Of a stretch of DNA of 64,000 nucleotides, positions 48,801-57,417 are shown piece by piece. A model generated the notes under the pieces. The model did not search any database. It was not told the DNA's origin and was given only the letters and a program-made list of their open reading frames with translations. Position 1 is the first letter of the stretch, and each line of letters begins with the position of its first letter. Source of the stretch: Clostridium bovifaecis (GTDB lineage: Bacteria > Bacillota > Clostridia > Clostridiales > Clostridiaceae); assembly GCA_009738435.1 (NCBI GenBank), contig CP046522.1:2573249-2637248 (forward strand), read 5' to 3'. A program made the position numbers and the translations under genes.

Positions 48801-50682
48801 ATTAGATGTAACTATATAAATCCAATCTCCAATTATATTTATATAATCTGTCTTTAAATCACTGAGTTTATATTTTTCTCCGCTGCCGTCAGTCCTTATC
48901 TTGTAAAGTTTTCCTTCGTCTTCTGCGCTGCTGTAGTAAAGCCAATCTCCAACTACATTTAAATGATAGCCTTTATCTACTTCTGTAGTCATGCCTCTTA
49001 TTGGTACTACTGAGCCTGTACCATCTTTTCTCGCTTTACTCAGCACTCCTCTAGCTGAAGCATAGTAAGCCCAATCTCCTTCAATTTGTGCTCCATCTGC
49101 CCATTCATCGTTGACTTTTCTTCTTGCTGTACCATCTTTATTTACAACATATATTTTATGGCCATCAGATACGTTTGAATAATATATCCAGTCTCCAATA
49201 ACATTAATATATGAAACCTCATCATAAGCAGATTTATCATAGCTTCCTGTAGAGGTCATAACTGGCCTTCCATGAATATTCCCTGCGGAATCTGTAGTCC
49301 CACCTGTACCATCAGTATTTATAACATATAGTCTTCCTTTATCTGAATGGTTGCTGTAGAATATCTGGTTGCCAGATACTATAATATAGGTTGCCTTATC
49401 ATCACAAATCTTTTGTCTTCCTGTACCATCTTTTTTAACTTTATATATCTTAGCATCATCAGAATAATTGCTGTAGTAAATCCATTGACCTAAAGCATTG
49501 ATATACTGAGCATTGTCAAGAGAAATCTGATGATCTATACTTCCTGTTAAATCTTTTTTATACATGGTCTTGTTATCGCCAGTATTTCTATAGATAGTAT
49601 CTAAATCTTGATTGATTACAAAAGAACCATTGTTATTTGAGTTGCCCGCTGTTGTTCCTAGTGTTTCAGTTATAGTCATTAAACTATAATATTTAGAAAC
49701 ATCTTTGCTAACATCTAATACTCCTTTAGCTAGAACTGTTTCATTAGAGGATAATATAGATATCTCTTCAAGTGGCGAGCTTGAAATAAAGGTTGTAGTA
49801 TCACCTATTTTTTTTATATTGTTGCTGTGTTTTAGTTTATAATATACAGCTCCCGGCACTGCATTCACACTCTTTGCAGTTATATTTACAAGCCCATTAC
49901 TGCTTCCTGGAGTGATATCTGCAAAAACTGCAGCTGGCACAAGCTTATATTCTTTAGCAGTTTCATTCCACTTGTAAATGTGTTGAGAACCATCCCCGCT
50001 GTAGTAGGTTATTTCTGTGCTTCTTTTAAAATTAGGATTATGATATTCATCACCTAAAAGTTTTCTAATTCTTTCACCATCTTTAGAATATATAAAATAT
50101 GCTTCGTATTCTCCATTTTTTATTATCGTTGGCAAGCTGAGAATTTTTTTCAAGATACTCTATAGAATAAGCCTTATCCTTCATAATTACTGTTCCATTC
50201 TCAGCAGGTATACCTGGATAGGGATTTTCAAGTCTTGTAGTAAAATCCATTCTCAAGTCATAGAGCATTTTCTTGTTCTTTTCTTTAGGTGTAGCCTTAC
50301 TAGTTATATTCTTACTTACTTCAAGTCTATACTTTTTACCATATTCGTATTTGCCGTCATAATGTATCCCGTTATATGTACCTGACTTCAACTTTACTAC
50401 CAGATAATGCTTGTCTATACCTAATGATACATCAACTGGCATATACCTACTGTTTCCATAATCATAAATCTTCACATTTTTTTCATTTGCTGAAGTCTCT
50501 TCAATTTCTTTACTAAATCTTATTCTCCATATTTTATCTATGGCTACATCCTGCCTTGCGCTAAACTCAGATGAATTTTCCCCTGCCTTTGCCTTTGGGA
50601 TTATAAATGAGTTTGACATGAACACCATAGCAAGAATTATTACTAATAATCTAGAAATTTTTCTGTTACTCCTATGAACCAT
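45849..50682 (-). pseudogene. giant secreted propeller and Ig-like protein, frameshifted near the N-terminus
   Basis: Signal peptide (to about 33), a Big_5-like Ig domain (about 45-135) homologous to the LRR protein's, then after the shift several DUF5050 propeller blades (WIYYSNYSDDAKIYKVKKDGT, repeated about seven times), Big_4 (VTVSWDTENVKYKDGVYTYTG), further Ig-like modules, a FIVAR-like helical piece and a final Ig domain. The two frames overlap at 50083-50153; removing one A from the A6 run near 50118-50123 (NDNKNGEYEAYF) merges them into about 1,610 residues. A REP-like variant at 49983 may be chance. Confidence 0.72.
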
Positions 50683-51074
50683 CTTTCTTCCCCTTTCTTA
50701 AAGTGAATACTCCTCTGATAATAAAAAGAGTAGTTCCATATATTAATACGATATTTACGCACTACAGTTATGCTTTAATCTTATTTTTTTACATATTATA
50801 TTTATTATCGAACAATAAATATACAAATTAAGGCTAGTATACTTAAATCTTCTCTTTTTCTTGCTTAAAGATGTGCATCTTTTTACTGTTTACCTACAAG
50901 TTTTAAACTTTACCTGTTTATAAATGTTACAAATTTGAGAATTGATTTGTTGACATTTTTAAACATTACTGCTATTATAATGACTATAATCCATGGTAAC
51001 CCTGTAAATATTTTATTTATAAGCTTATATTTTCAAAAATAATCAACGAACTATGTAAGAAAGGTTAATAAACT
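50683..51074. other. divergent intergenic region
   Basis: It separates the giant protein gene (minus) from the XRE gene (plus). The plus promoter is at 50950-50978. A GTAGTTCC...-AT-rich minus-side leader with a small hairpin (ACTACTC...GAGGAGT) is all else I see. Confidence 0.45.
50950..50978 (+). promoter_or_regulatory. promoter of the XRE-integrase operon
   Basis: TTGACA (50950-50955), 17 bp, TATTAT (50973-50978), about 95 bp before the ATG at 51075. Confidence 0.6.
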
Positions 51075-51590
51075 ATGAACATAGGTGAGAATATTCAGAA
51101 ACTACGGAAGAGAAGCAACATGACTCAACAGGACCTTGCTGACTCATTAGGGATAAGTCGTTCAGCTATATCTCGTATAGAAAGTAAGTCTTCGTTGGAC
51201 ACTGACTTGCTGCTAAGGGTATCTAAAGCTTTTAATATCCCTTTAATAGCCTTACTATACGACGAAACTAACGAACCTTATGAATATATAGCTGCTGAAG
51301 TCTTAGCTTTTCCAAAATCTATTCGTGATCTACATTCTAATAACATAGAACTCTATAGAAAACTTCCAGATAAAACAAGAAACTTTATACGTGCTATAGG
51401 AATTGAAATATATAATGAAATTTTAAATTCTGAGAGCAAGGCTGTAGAAAACTTTTCTAAAGGACTTCAAGGAAATATTGCAGCTTTATTTGATGATGCT
51501 AATAGTTCTTTAAAAAAGGCGTGTATTAAGTTTATTGATGACTATACCAATTATTGGGTTAATGAGATATTGAAAGAAAGGAGCTACTAA
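51075..51590 (+). CDS. XRE-family DNA-binding regulator
   Basis: 171 residues. An N-terminal cro/C1-type HTH (about 6-60: IQKLRKRSNMTQQDLADSLGISRSAISRIE) is followed by a helical C-terminal domain of unknown role. It is the first of three co-directional genes; the integrase starts 2 bp after its stop and its SD lies inside this gene's end. Confidence 0.85.
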   Translation: MNIGENIQKLRKRSNMTQQDLADSLGISRSAISRIESKSSLDTDLLLRVSKAFNIPLIALLYDETNEPYEYIAAEVLAFPKSIRDLHSNNIELYRKLPDKTRNFIRAIGIEIYNEILNSESKAVENFSKGLQGNIAALFDDANSSLKKACIKFIDDYTNYWVNEILKERSY

Positions 51591-51592
51591 CC

Positions 51593-52453
51593 TTGCTATT
51601 AAACGATGTAATTGAGCGCTTTAAAAAATATCTAGTTACCACAGATAAAAGTAAAGAAACAGTTAGATCCTACGGGGTTGATCTATCAAACTTCGAGCAA
51701 TTTCTTGAGGAAAAATATAATTGTCCTCTTTACTTAGACGAAATCCAAGTTGAAGACATAGAAGATTATCTTTATCACTTAAAAAAGAAAAATCTTCAAA
51801 CTGCCAGCAGAAGTAGAAACCTCTACACTCTACGCTCCTTTTGGAACTATGCATATAAGAATAAGCTCTGCAAATGGAATCTTGCTATGGCAGTAGAGCC
51901 TATTAAGATCCAGAAAAAAGAACGTACATATCTTTCCACAGAAGAGGTTGAGAAACTAATTGAGGAAATAGACCATTCTCTTATAAAATTAGTAGTTCAA
52001 ACCTTGTATTATACAGGCCTTAGGATAAATGAATGCTTAAATCTTAAAATAGACGATGTTGACCTAGATAATAAAGTAATACATGTAATTGAAGGAAAAG
52101 GAAATAAGAATAGAGATATTCCAATAAACCAACACTTGCTTATTCTTTTTGAAAACTATATAAACAATGAAAGAATATATGTTGGCAGCAATTATTTTTT
52201 TGCCACTAAAAAATCCGGGAAATTAAGTGCACCTTATGTAAATTCCGTTTTAAGAGATACTGTAACCAGACTTGGCTGGAAGAAACACGTTACTGCCCAC
52301 ATCCTTCGCCACAGCTTTGCATCTAATTTAATTAAAAAAGGAGTAAATTTAGTCTACGTTCAAAAACTGCTTGGGCACTCTAATTTAAAGGTAACTTCCA
52401 TATATACTCATGCAAATATGGAGGATTTAGATAAGTCAATTAACGTTCTTTAA
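51593..52453 (+). CDS. XerC/D-like tyrosine recombinase
   Basis: 286 residues: an N-terminal SAM-like core-binding domain (about 1-95) and a catalytic domain with all residues in place: R144 (TGLR), K169 (EGKGNK), H236 and R239 (HILRHSFA), H262 (LGHSN), nucleophile Y271 (SIYTH). It uses a TTG start after AAAGGAGCTACTAACC. It overlaps functionally with the regulator upstream (2-bp gap), suggesting translational coupling. The target site is not visible here. Confidence 0.92.
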   Translation: MLLNDVIERFKKYLVTTDKSKETVRSYGVDLSNFEQFLEEKYNCPLYLDEIQVEDIEDYLYHLKKKNLQTASRSRNLYTLRSFWNYAYKNKLCKWNLAMAVEPIKIQKKERTYLSTEEVEKLIEEIDHSLIKLVVQTLYYTGLRINECLNLKIDDVDLDNKVIHVIEGKGNKNRDIPINQHLLILFENYINNERIYVGSNYFFATKKSGKLSAPYVNSVLRDTVTRLGWKKHVTAHILRHSFASNLIKKGVNLVYVQKLLGHSNLKVTSIYTHANMEDLDKSINVL

Positions 52454-52504
52454 TCTATAAAGTTTTTCTTATATTATAACTACTAAAGAAGGAAGTGAAA
52501 ATTC

Positions 52505-53347
52505 ATGAATAGAAACGATTTTGAAGATTACTCTGTGTATGGAAAAGAAACCATGAGTGAAATAGCTGCAAACATAAAAGCTGAGTATGATGAAAAATAT
52601 ATATTAAAAGCATTGTTTTTAGGAAAAACAAGAGAAGATTTAGCAAAGGAATTTAATCATAAAAGTTATAGAACCCTAGACATGTATATGAGAAGGCGTG
52701 GTTATGTCTGGGATAGCATGAAGCAAAATTATGTAGAAAAACCCTTAGAAGTTTTTGAATCTGATTCTGGATTTACAGCTTCTAAGGTTGATAAAATCAT
52801 ATCCTTATTTAACACAGGACTTGATCCAAGAGAAATTGCTAAAAGAGTTGGAATGAAAGACCACAGGACTATGGCAATGTATATGAAAGATAAGGGATAT
52901 GTATGGTCTAGTGAAAAGCAAAATTATATTCTCTTAAGAGGAGAAATACTAGGGGATATTGAACAAAAGAATGACTTCCAAAATAATGTGGAATTAAGCG
53001 AAAGCTTAGCGCCTGACGAAACCTTCTCCGTAGATTTTTCTCTAGAGGGCTTGCCTAAAATAGATAAGCTTCAAAAGCTTTTGCCTATGTTAGAAATGCT
53101 AGATAGGAACAAAGATAAGCTTGCTGAGTTATTATCTATAAATGAAGGAAGCACTATCCCAAGGTATGTTATAGGTGGAATTACAATTACAAAATCTCTA
53201 TGTATGTCTCACCCTCTAGCTGAGCTTATAAAGGACTTTAGCAAAGAGAAAAATATAAGTCAAAGAGAAATCTTCGAAGTGTCTATCATAGAGTTTTTGA
53301 GGAAATATGGCTATGAAAACGAAGTAAAAACTTTATTCGGTTCATAA
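52505..53347 (+). CDS. DNA-binding-like protein with duplicated HTH and C-terminal RHH-like segment
   Basis: 280 residues. Two repeats of about 38 residues (about 42-80 and 108-142) each hold an HTH-like helix pair ending YMRRRGYVWDSMKQNYV / YMKDKGYVWSSEKQNYI. A helical middle and a C-terminal HPLAELIKDFSKEKNISQREIFEVSIIEFLRKYGY segment recall ribbon-helix-helix or accessory DNA-binding tails. No known family is recognised. It lies 51 bp after the recombinase. Confidence 0.6.
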   Translation: MNRNDFEDYSVYGKETMSEIAANIKAEYDEKYILKALFLGKTREDLAKEFNHKSYRTLDMYMRRRGYVWDSMKQNYVEKPLEVFESDSGFTASKVDKIISLFNTGLDPREIAKRVGMKDHRTMAMYMKDKGYVWSSEKQNYILLRGEILGDIEQKNDFQNNVELSESLAPDETFSVDFSLEGLPKIDKLQKLLPMLEMLDRNKDKLAELLSINEGSTIPRYVIGGITITKSLCMSHPLAELIKDFSKEKNISQREIFEVSIIEFLRKYGYENEVKTLFGS

Positions 53348-53379
53348 AAATAAAGCTAGTACTAATGCTAGCTTTATTT
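53348..53379. terminator. bidirectional terminator
   Basis: AAATAAAGCTAG and CTAGCTTTATTT, perfect 12-bp arms with an 8-nt loop, serves the plus-strand trio and the convergent sigma-factor gene. Confidence 0.8.
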
Positions 53380-53943
53380 CTGTATGCTCAGTAATTTTCT
53401 TAGCTTTTTTAGTATAGACTTTTTTCTTTTTTGCAGCGTTACATATTTTATTCCGCTCATTTCGCTGTATCTTTTTATTCCGCCATGCCCTTCATTATAG
53501 CAAAACAGTATAAATTCTCTTTCTTCTTGAGATAGTTTTTCTAGAGCTTCTTTTAGCATTTTATGTTCTTCCTTTTTTATAATGCTATCTTCTATATTTT
53601 CCTCTAAATAATGATTGCTGCTTAATTGTTTCCCCTCTTCTATAAGTTTTTCATAGCTTGTATCAAAATTTCTCTTGCTAGCTTTCCTTATTCCATAATA
53701 GTAATTTTTTCTAATGGCATTTGAAACATAGGCCGTAAAGCTGCTATTGCTGCTTATATTATAGGTTTCCACTGATCTTATTATAGTGAAATATCCTTCT
53801 TGAATTAAGTCTTCTCTCTGACTTCCATTTATGTAAATACTGCTGACCATCTTTAAAACTAAAGGATTAAACATTCTTATAAGCTCATTCACTGCAAATT
53901 CATCTTTAGACTTCGCCTTTTTAACTAATTGTTCTATATTCAT
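53374..53943 (-). CDS. sigma-70-like factor (UviA/TcdR-like size), SOS-box promoter
   Basis: 189 residues with region 2-like helices (NGSQREDLIQEGYFTIIRSVETYN, FTAYVSNAIRKNYYYGIRK) and a region 4-like end (YSEMSGIKYVTLQKRKKSILKKLRKLL). The size and layout suit the small clostridial group-5 factors that switch on toxin or bacteriocin genes, but the group is a guess. The internal ATG (53943) is used for GGAGGATGCAT spacing. A LexA-type box sits in its promoter. Confidence 0.75.
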   Translation of the reverse strand: MNIEQLVKKAKSKDEFAVNELIRMFNPLVLKMVSSIYINGSQREDLIQEGYFTIIRSVETYNISSNSSFTAYVSNAIRKNYYYGIRKASKRNFDTSYEKLIEEGKQLSSNHYLEENIEDSIIKKEEHKMLKEALEKLSQEEREFILFCYNEGHGGIKRYSEMSGIKYVTLQKRKKSILKKLRKLLSIQK

Positions 53944-53978
53944 ATGCATCCTCCAAACTTACGTTCGTCTTTATATTT

Positions 53979-54007
53979 ATTATATACGAACACAAGTTCG
54001 GAGTAAA
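53979..54007 (-). promoter_or_regulatory. promoter with LexA (SOS) box in the spacer
   Basis: On the minus strand, -35 TTTACT (54007-54002), a 17-bp spacer and -10 TATAAT (53984-53979). The spacer contains CGAACTTGTGTTCG (54000-53987), a CGAAC-N4-GTTCG inverted repeat that differs by one base from the Bacillus SOS-box consensus. Repression by LexA and induction by DNA damage are inferred. Confidence 0.65.
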
Positions 54008-54074
54008 TACCTTTTTCTACTTTTATCCAAAAGTTAATCAACATCAATATATAAATTCAGTTTTTGCCTTAAAT

Positions 54075-54114
54075 AAAAAAAGCTGCCAAAATGCGTTATG
54101 CACTTGACAGCTTA
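54075..54114 (-). terminator. terminator after the coiled-coil gene
   Basis: AAGCTGTCAAGTGC and GCATTTTGGCAGCTT arms followed by a T7 run on the minus strand. Confidence 0.8.
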
Positions 54115-54121
54115 TGTAACA

Positions 54122-54490
54122 TTATTTTACTATCTTTAACTGCGCTATGTTTTCCATATTTCTAGCGGTTACTATCTCTACAGTGGCTAAATCTTTTCTC
54201 ATACCTTCAACTTTTTCAGAAAGATGGGCAATATCATTGCTTAACTTATCATGCTCAGCTTTATTAACTTCGGCTTTATCCTCAAGAGCTCTTAAAATTC
54301 TACCATGCTCTTCTTGCTGAGTTTTTATTAGTTTAATATCTTCCTTCATGTTCGATATATCTTCTTTCATATTCGATATATCTTCTTTCATGTTTGATAT
54401 ATCTTCTTTCATGTTTGATATATCTTTTCTAATAGGATCTAACTTATCATCTAATAAGTCACCTAATGCTTTTAATATTTCCTTATCCAT
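54122..54490 (-). CDS. coiled-coil protein with four DISNMKE heptads
   Basis: 122 residues. After a short start, the heptad DISNMKE is repeated four times (about residues 23-50), coded by 21-bp near-identical units, then continues as a predicted coiled coil. It is acidic and cytosolic-looking with no known family. The SD is weak (GGTGAAAATCC). Confidence 0.65.
   Translation of the reverse strand: MDKEILKALGDLLDDKLDPIRKDISNMKEDISNMKEDISNMKEDISNMKEDIKLIKTQQEEHGRILRALEDKAEVNKAEHDKLSNDIAHLSEKVEGMRKDLATVEIVTARNMENIAQLKIVK
54345..54430 (-). repeat. 21-bp tandem repeat inside the coiled-coil gene
   Basis: Four units of about 21 bp, each TTC(A/G)T(A/G)TTCGATATATCTTC-like on the plus strand, encode the DISNMKE heptads. 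Such arrays change copy number by slippage in units of seven residues. Confidence 0.75.
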
Positions 54491-54642
54491 GGATTTTCAC
54501 CGCCATTATTAAAATTTGTTTTATAATTTTAAATTTTTCTTTAGTTTAAATATTTCTCTATTCATTGAAGGCACGCTTTTAGTAAAATAATTATACCATT
54601 TAATTTAGGTACTTACAATTAATATAGTTACTATTCCTGAAA

Positions 54643-54684
54643 TATAGAAAAGCCCTAGAAATCTAGCTCCTAGGACTTTTCTAT
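54643..54684 (-). terminator. terminator after the 54.7-57.2 kb propeller gene
   Basis: TATAGAAAAGTCCTAGGAG and CTAGGGCTTTTCTATA arms lie just past the stop at 54709. Confidence 0.75.
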
Positions 54685-54708
54685 ATAATGTTAATGATAA
54701 CACGTTCC

Positions 54709-57201
54709 TTATTCTGATACTGTTATTTTGTGAAGTGAATCATCGTCTTCTTCCATGCTTTCAAAATATACATTATTTCCTATTACATTAATCATCATAG
54801 CACTATAGCTTGTAATAGTATGTTTAGAAGAACCATCTAATTTAATTCTCTCTAATACTCCATCCTCTTCTAAGTTGGAATAATAAATCCAGCCATCACT
54901 TACATTTAAGAATAAGGAAGGAACATTATTCAATTTTGTTTTGCCTTGTCCATCTATCTTTACTTTGTAAATATTCATCACATCTGATGCATTTGAGTAG
55001 TAAATCCACCCATTTTCAACCTGGAACCATGCTACAAGGTCATTTACTACCTTTGCTCTTCCTGTTCCATCTGTCTTCACCTTGTATATAGGTTGTTCTT
55101 CACCGCCATCATTAATCTTTACATAGTAAATAACGTCATTTTCTATGTTTATAAAACCAGAAGGATCATCATTTAATTTCTTTCTTTCTGTTCCATCTGT
55201 TTTTATCTTATAAAGCTTACCGCCATCTGCAATGTTTGAATAGTATATCCATTCTCCTACTACATTTATAGCTTCTGATTGATCGTTATTTAGTCTAGTT
55301 CTTCCAGTTCCATCAGTTTTAATCTTGTAAAGCTTGCCTGCATCAGAATAGTTTGCATAATAAACCCATTCTCCTAAAACGTTTATAAATATCGATGGAT
55401 CATCACTTATCTTTGTGTCTTCACTGCCATCTAGCTTTTCTTTATATAACTTTCCTTCATCATCGTAATTAGAATAGTATACCCATCCTTTATCATAGGC
55501 TACTATACCAAGGTTATTCATATTTCCATGAGTATTCCCTCTGTTATCTTCTACTGTTAATGTAAGTTTAACATTACCATAATATCCTATTACTGTGCCG
55601 CTAAAAGTATACTCACCAACTTTTGCTGTACTTGCTGCCCTATCCCAAACAACTGACTTATTAGCCTTTGTTCCATCTTCAAAAGTAGCAGCTACAGTTG
55701 TTGGAAGTTTAAAGCTGAAATTTTGTATAGTGCTTAATTGAATATCTTCAATGCTAGCAATCTTTTTAATATCTGAGTTTATCTTTATTGTATTTAGCTT
55801 CCATCCATCATAGCTGTTCCTAGAACCAGCATTTCTTCCCCATATATCTACTACATAAGTACCTGCTGGAATATTGCTTAAGTCATAGTTGATTTCATTT
55901 TGATAATCAGTTAAATTTAATAACCATTTATTATTTATTGCATCGTATAAATGCAGTTTATATTGTGTACCAGCAGAAGCTCCTTCTACACCTTTTATAA
56001 CTAATTGGTCATTTTTTGAGTATTCCTCTTTATCTATAAGCATTTTACCATTAAGATTTGTACTTGAATCCTTAACTACTGTACGCGTGAATGGAAGAGC
56101 GTAATCATAATCTCCATATATATTGCTGTATTTACCCTTAATCCCTGCTCTTTTTATTCTTATTGCAAATCTGTAATATTCAGCTTTAAGATTTAAATGA
56201 CTAATGTCAACCTTTACTGGTTCTTTAGCATCTTGCGGCTGTGTCCATCCATTTACCATACCATCAGCTTCTATAAGCTCCCATTTATCACCCATAGTAG
56301 TTTTGCAAGTATAGAATAATTGATATTGAACTTGTCCACTATAATCCTTAGTAGTAATATAAAACTGATTATTATCTCCTTCTTTATAAGGAGTATGATC
56401 TAGAGATACAATACCGATTTTAGGAAGGATTTCTTCCTGCACATATATAGTTTGAAGTTTCCAGCCTTCATAAGCACTAGAACTGCCCTTTCTTCTTCCC
56501 CATACATCTACTATATAGGCTCCTGAAGATAGTTTATTTAAGCTGTAGTCAATGCTAGAGCCATAACTTGTTAAATCCGTCATCCACTTATTGTTCTTCA
56601 CATCATATAAATGAAGTTTGTACTCTACATCTGAAGCAGCTCCTTCCACTCCAGATATTTGAAGAGAATCAGATGGAGTAAAGCTAGTTTTATTTATAGA
56701 TAAATCTCCATTTAAGTTAATATCACCTTTGCTTAGCACAACTCTTGTAAATGGAAAGGCACTATCATAATCTCCATAAACGTTGCTGTACTTACCCTTT
56801 ACTCCAACTCGTTTTACTCTTATAGCAAATCTATAGTAGTCTGCTTTAAGATTTAAACCAGTTATATCTATCTTAGCTGTATCTTGAGCATTAACAGCTT
56901 TCGTCCAGCCGTTAACCATGTCACTATTATTAACTAATTCCCAGCGAGTTCCCATAGTTTTTGGTGATGTATAAAATAGTTGATACTGAACTTGTCCAGT
57001 ATATCCCTTTGATGCTACGAAAAAGGCATTGCTGTCCCCTTCCACATAAGGAGCATGATCTAAGGATGCCACAGAAACTTGAGGTATAGTTTCTGCTCCT
57101 TTAACCTCTAGCTCATTAGGATTTATAATTCCTAAAATGCTAAACATAAAAGCAGCAACTAGAAACATTGAAAAGCTTCTTGCATTAAATTTTTTGTTCA
57201 T
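54709..57201 (-). CDS. secreted duplicated beta domain, Ig and DUF5050 propeller protein
   Basis: About 830 residues: a signal peptide, two copies of a ~225-residue unit (VSVASLDHAPYVEGD... and VSLDHTPYKEGD...), a Big_4-like Ig domain (AATFEDGTKANKSVVWD) and a DUF5050-type propeller of six blades (WVYYANYSDAGKLYKI). The same terminal modules occur in the two giant proteins on this strand. Start 57201 is chosen for GGGAGGAGAAGTACAT. Likely surface or matrix protein. Confidence 0.75.
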   Translation of the reverse strand: MNKKFNARSFSMFLVAAFMFSILGIINPNELEVKGAETIPQVSVASLDHAPYVEGDSNAFFVASKGYTGQVQYQLFYTSPKTMGTRWELVNNSDMVNGWTKAVNAQDTAKIDITGLNLKADYYRFAIRVKRVGVKGKYSNVYGDYDSAFPFTRVVLSKGDINLNGDLSINKTSFTPSDSLQISGVEGAASDVEYKLHLYDVKNNKWMTDLTSYGSSIDYSLNKLSSGAYIVDVWGRRKGSSSAYEGWKLQTIYVQEEILPKIGIVSLDHTPYKEGDNNQFYITTKDYSGQVQYQLFYTCKTTMGDKWELIEADGMVNGWTQPQDAKEPVKVDISHLNLKAEYYRFAIRIKRAGIKGKYSNIYGDYDYALPFTRTVVKDSSTNLNGKMLIDKEEYSKNDQLVIKGVEGASAGTQYKLHLYDAINNKWLLNLTDYQNEINYDLSNIPAGTYVVDIWGRNAGSRNSYDGWKLNTIKINSDIKKIASIEDIQLSTIQNFSFKLPTTVAATFEDGTKANKSVVWDRAASTAKVGEYTFSGTVIGYYGNVKLTLTVEDNRGNTHGNMNNLGIVAYDKGWVYYSNYDDEGKLYKEKLDGSEDTKISDDPSIFINVLGEWVYYANYSDAGKLYKIKTDGTGRTRLNNDQSEAINVVGEWIYYSNIADGGKLYKIKTDGTERKKLNDDPSGFINIENDVIYYVKINDGGEEQPIYKVKTDGTGRAKVVNDLVAWFQVENGWIYYSNASDVMNIYKVKIDGQGKTKLNNVPSLFLNVSDGWIYYSNLEEDGVLERIKLDGSSKHTITSYSAMMINVIGNNVYFESMEEDDDSLHKITVSE

Positions 57202-57348
57202 ATGTACTTCTCCTCCCACTTTTTTCTTTTGTAAACATTATGTTAACTACATGATGTAATTGTATCATGGGAGGAGTAAAATTTTCCACAGGTATATCTT
57301 GGTTTAAAAGGCGGCTGCCACCATAATCTTAATCCTTTATGTTACAGA

Positions 57349-57385
57349 AAAAAGCCAGCAAACTTAGATAAATTGCTGGCTTTTT
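57349..57385 (-). terminator. terminator after the RND pump gene
   Basis: AAAAAGCCAGCAA and TTGCTGGCTTTTT are perfect 13-bp arms with a short loop and a T-rich flank, just past the stop at 57418. Confidence 0.85.
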
Positions 57386-57417
57386 GGCAAATTGGGATTA
57401 GTGGCTATCATTGTTAT

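Noticed and set aside
49983..49997. TTGAGAACCATCCCC as a further REP-like word
   Set aside because: It has a substitution in the most conserved CCGT core and encodes ordinary residues (GDGSQ) in a giant gene, so chance is likely.
51593..52453. prophage integrase
   Set aside because: No phage structural, lysis or attachment sequences are seen around it, so a prophage is not supported.
54345..54430. CRISPR-like array
   Set aside because: The 21-bp units are contiguous, lack spacers and translate as heptads inside one gene.
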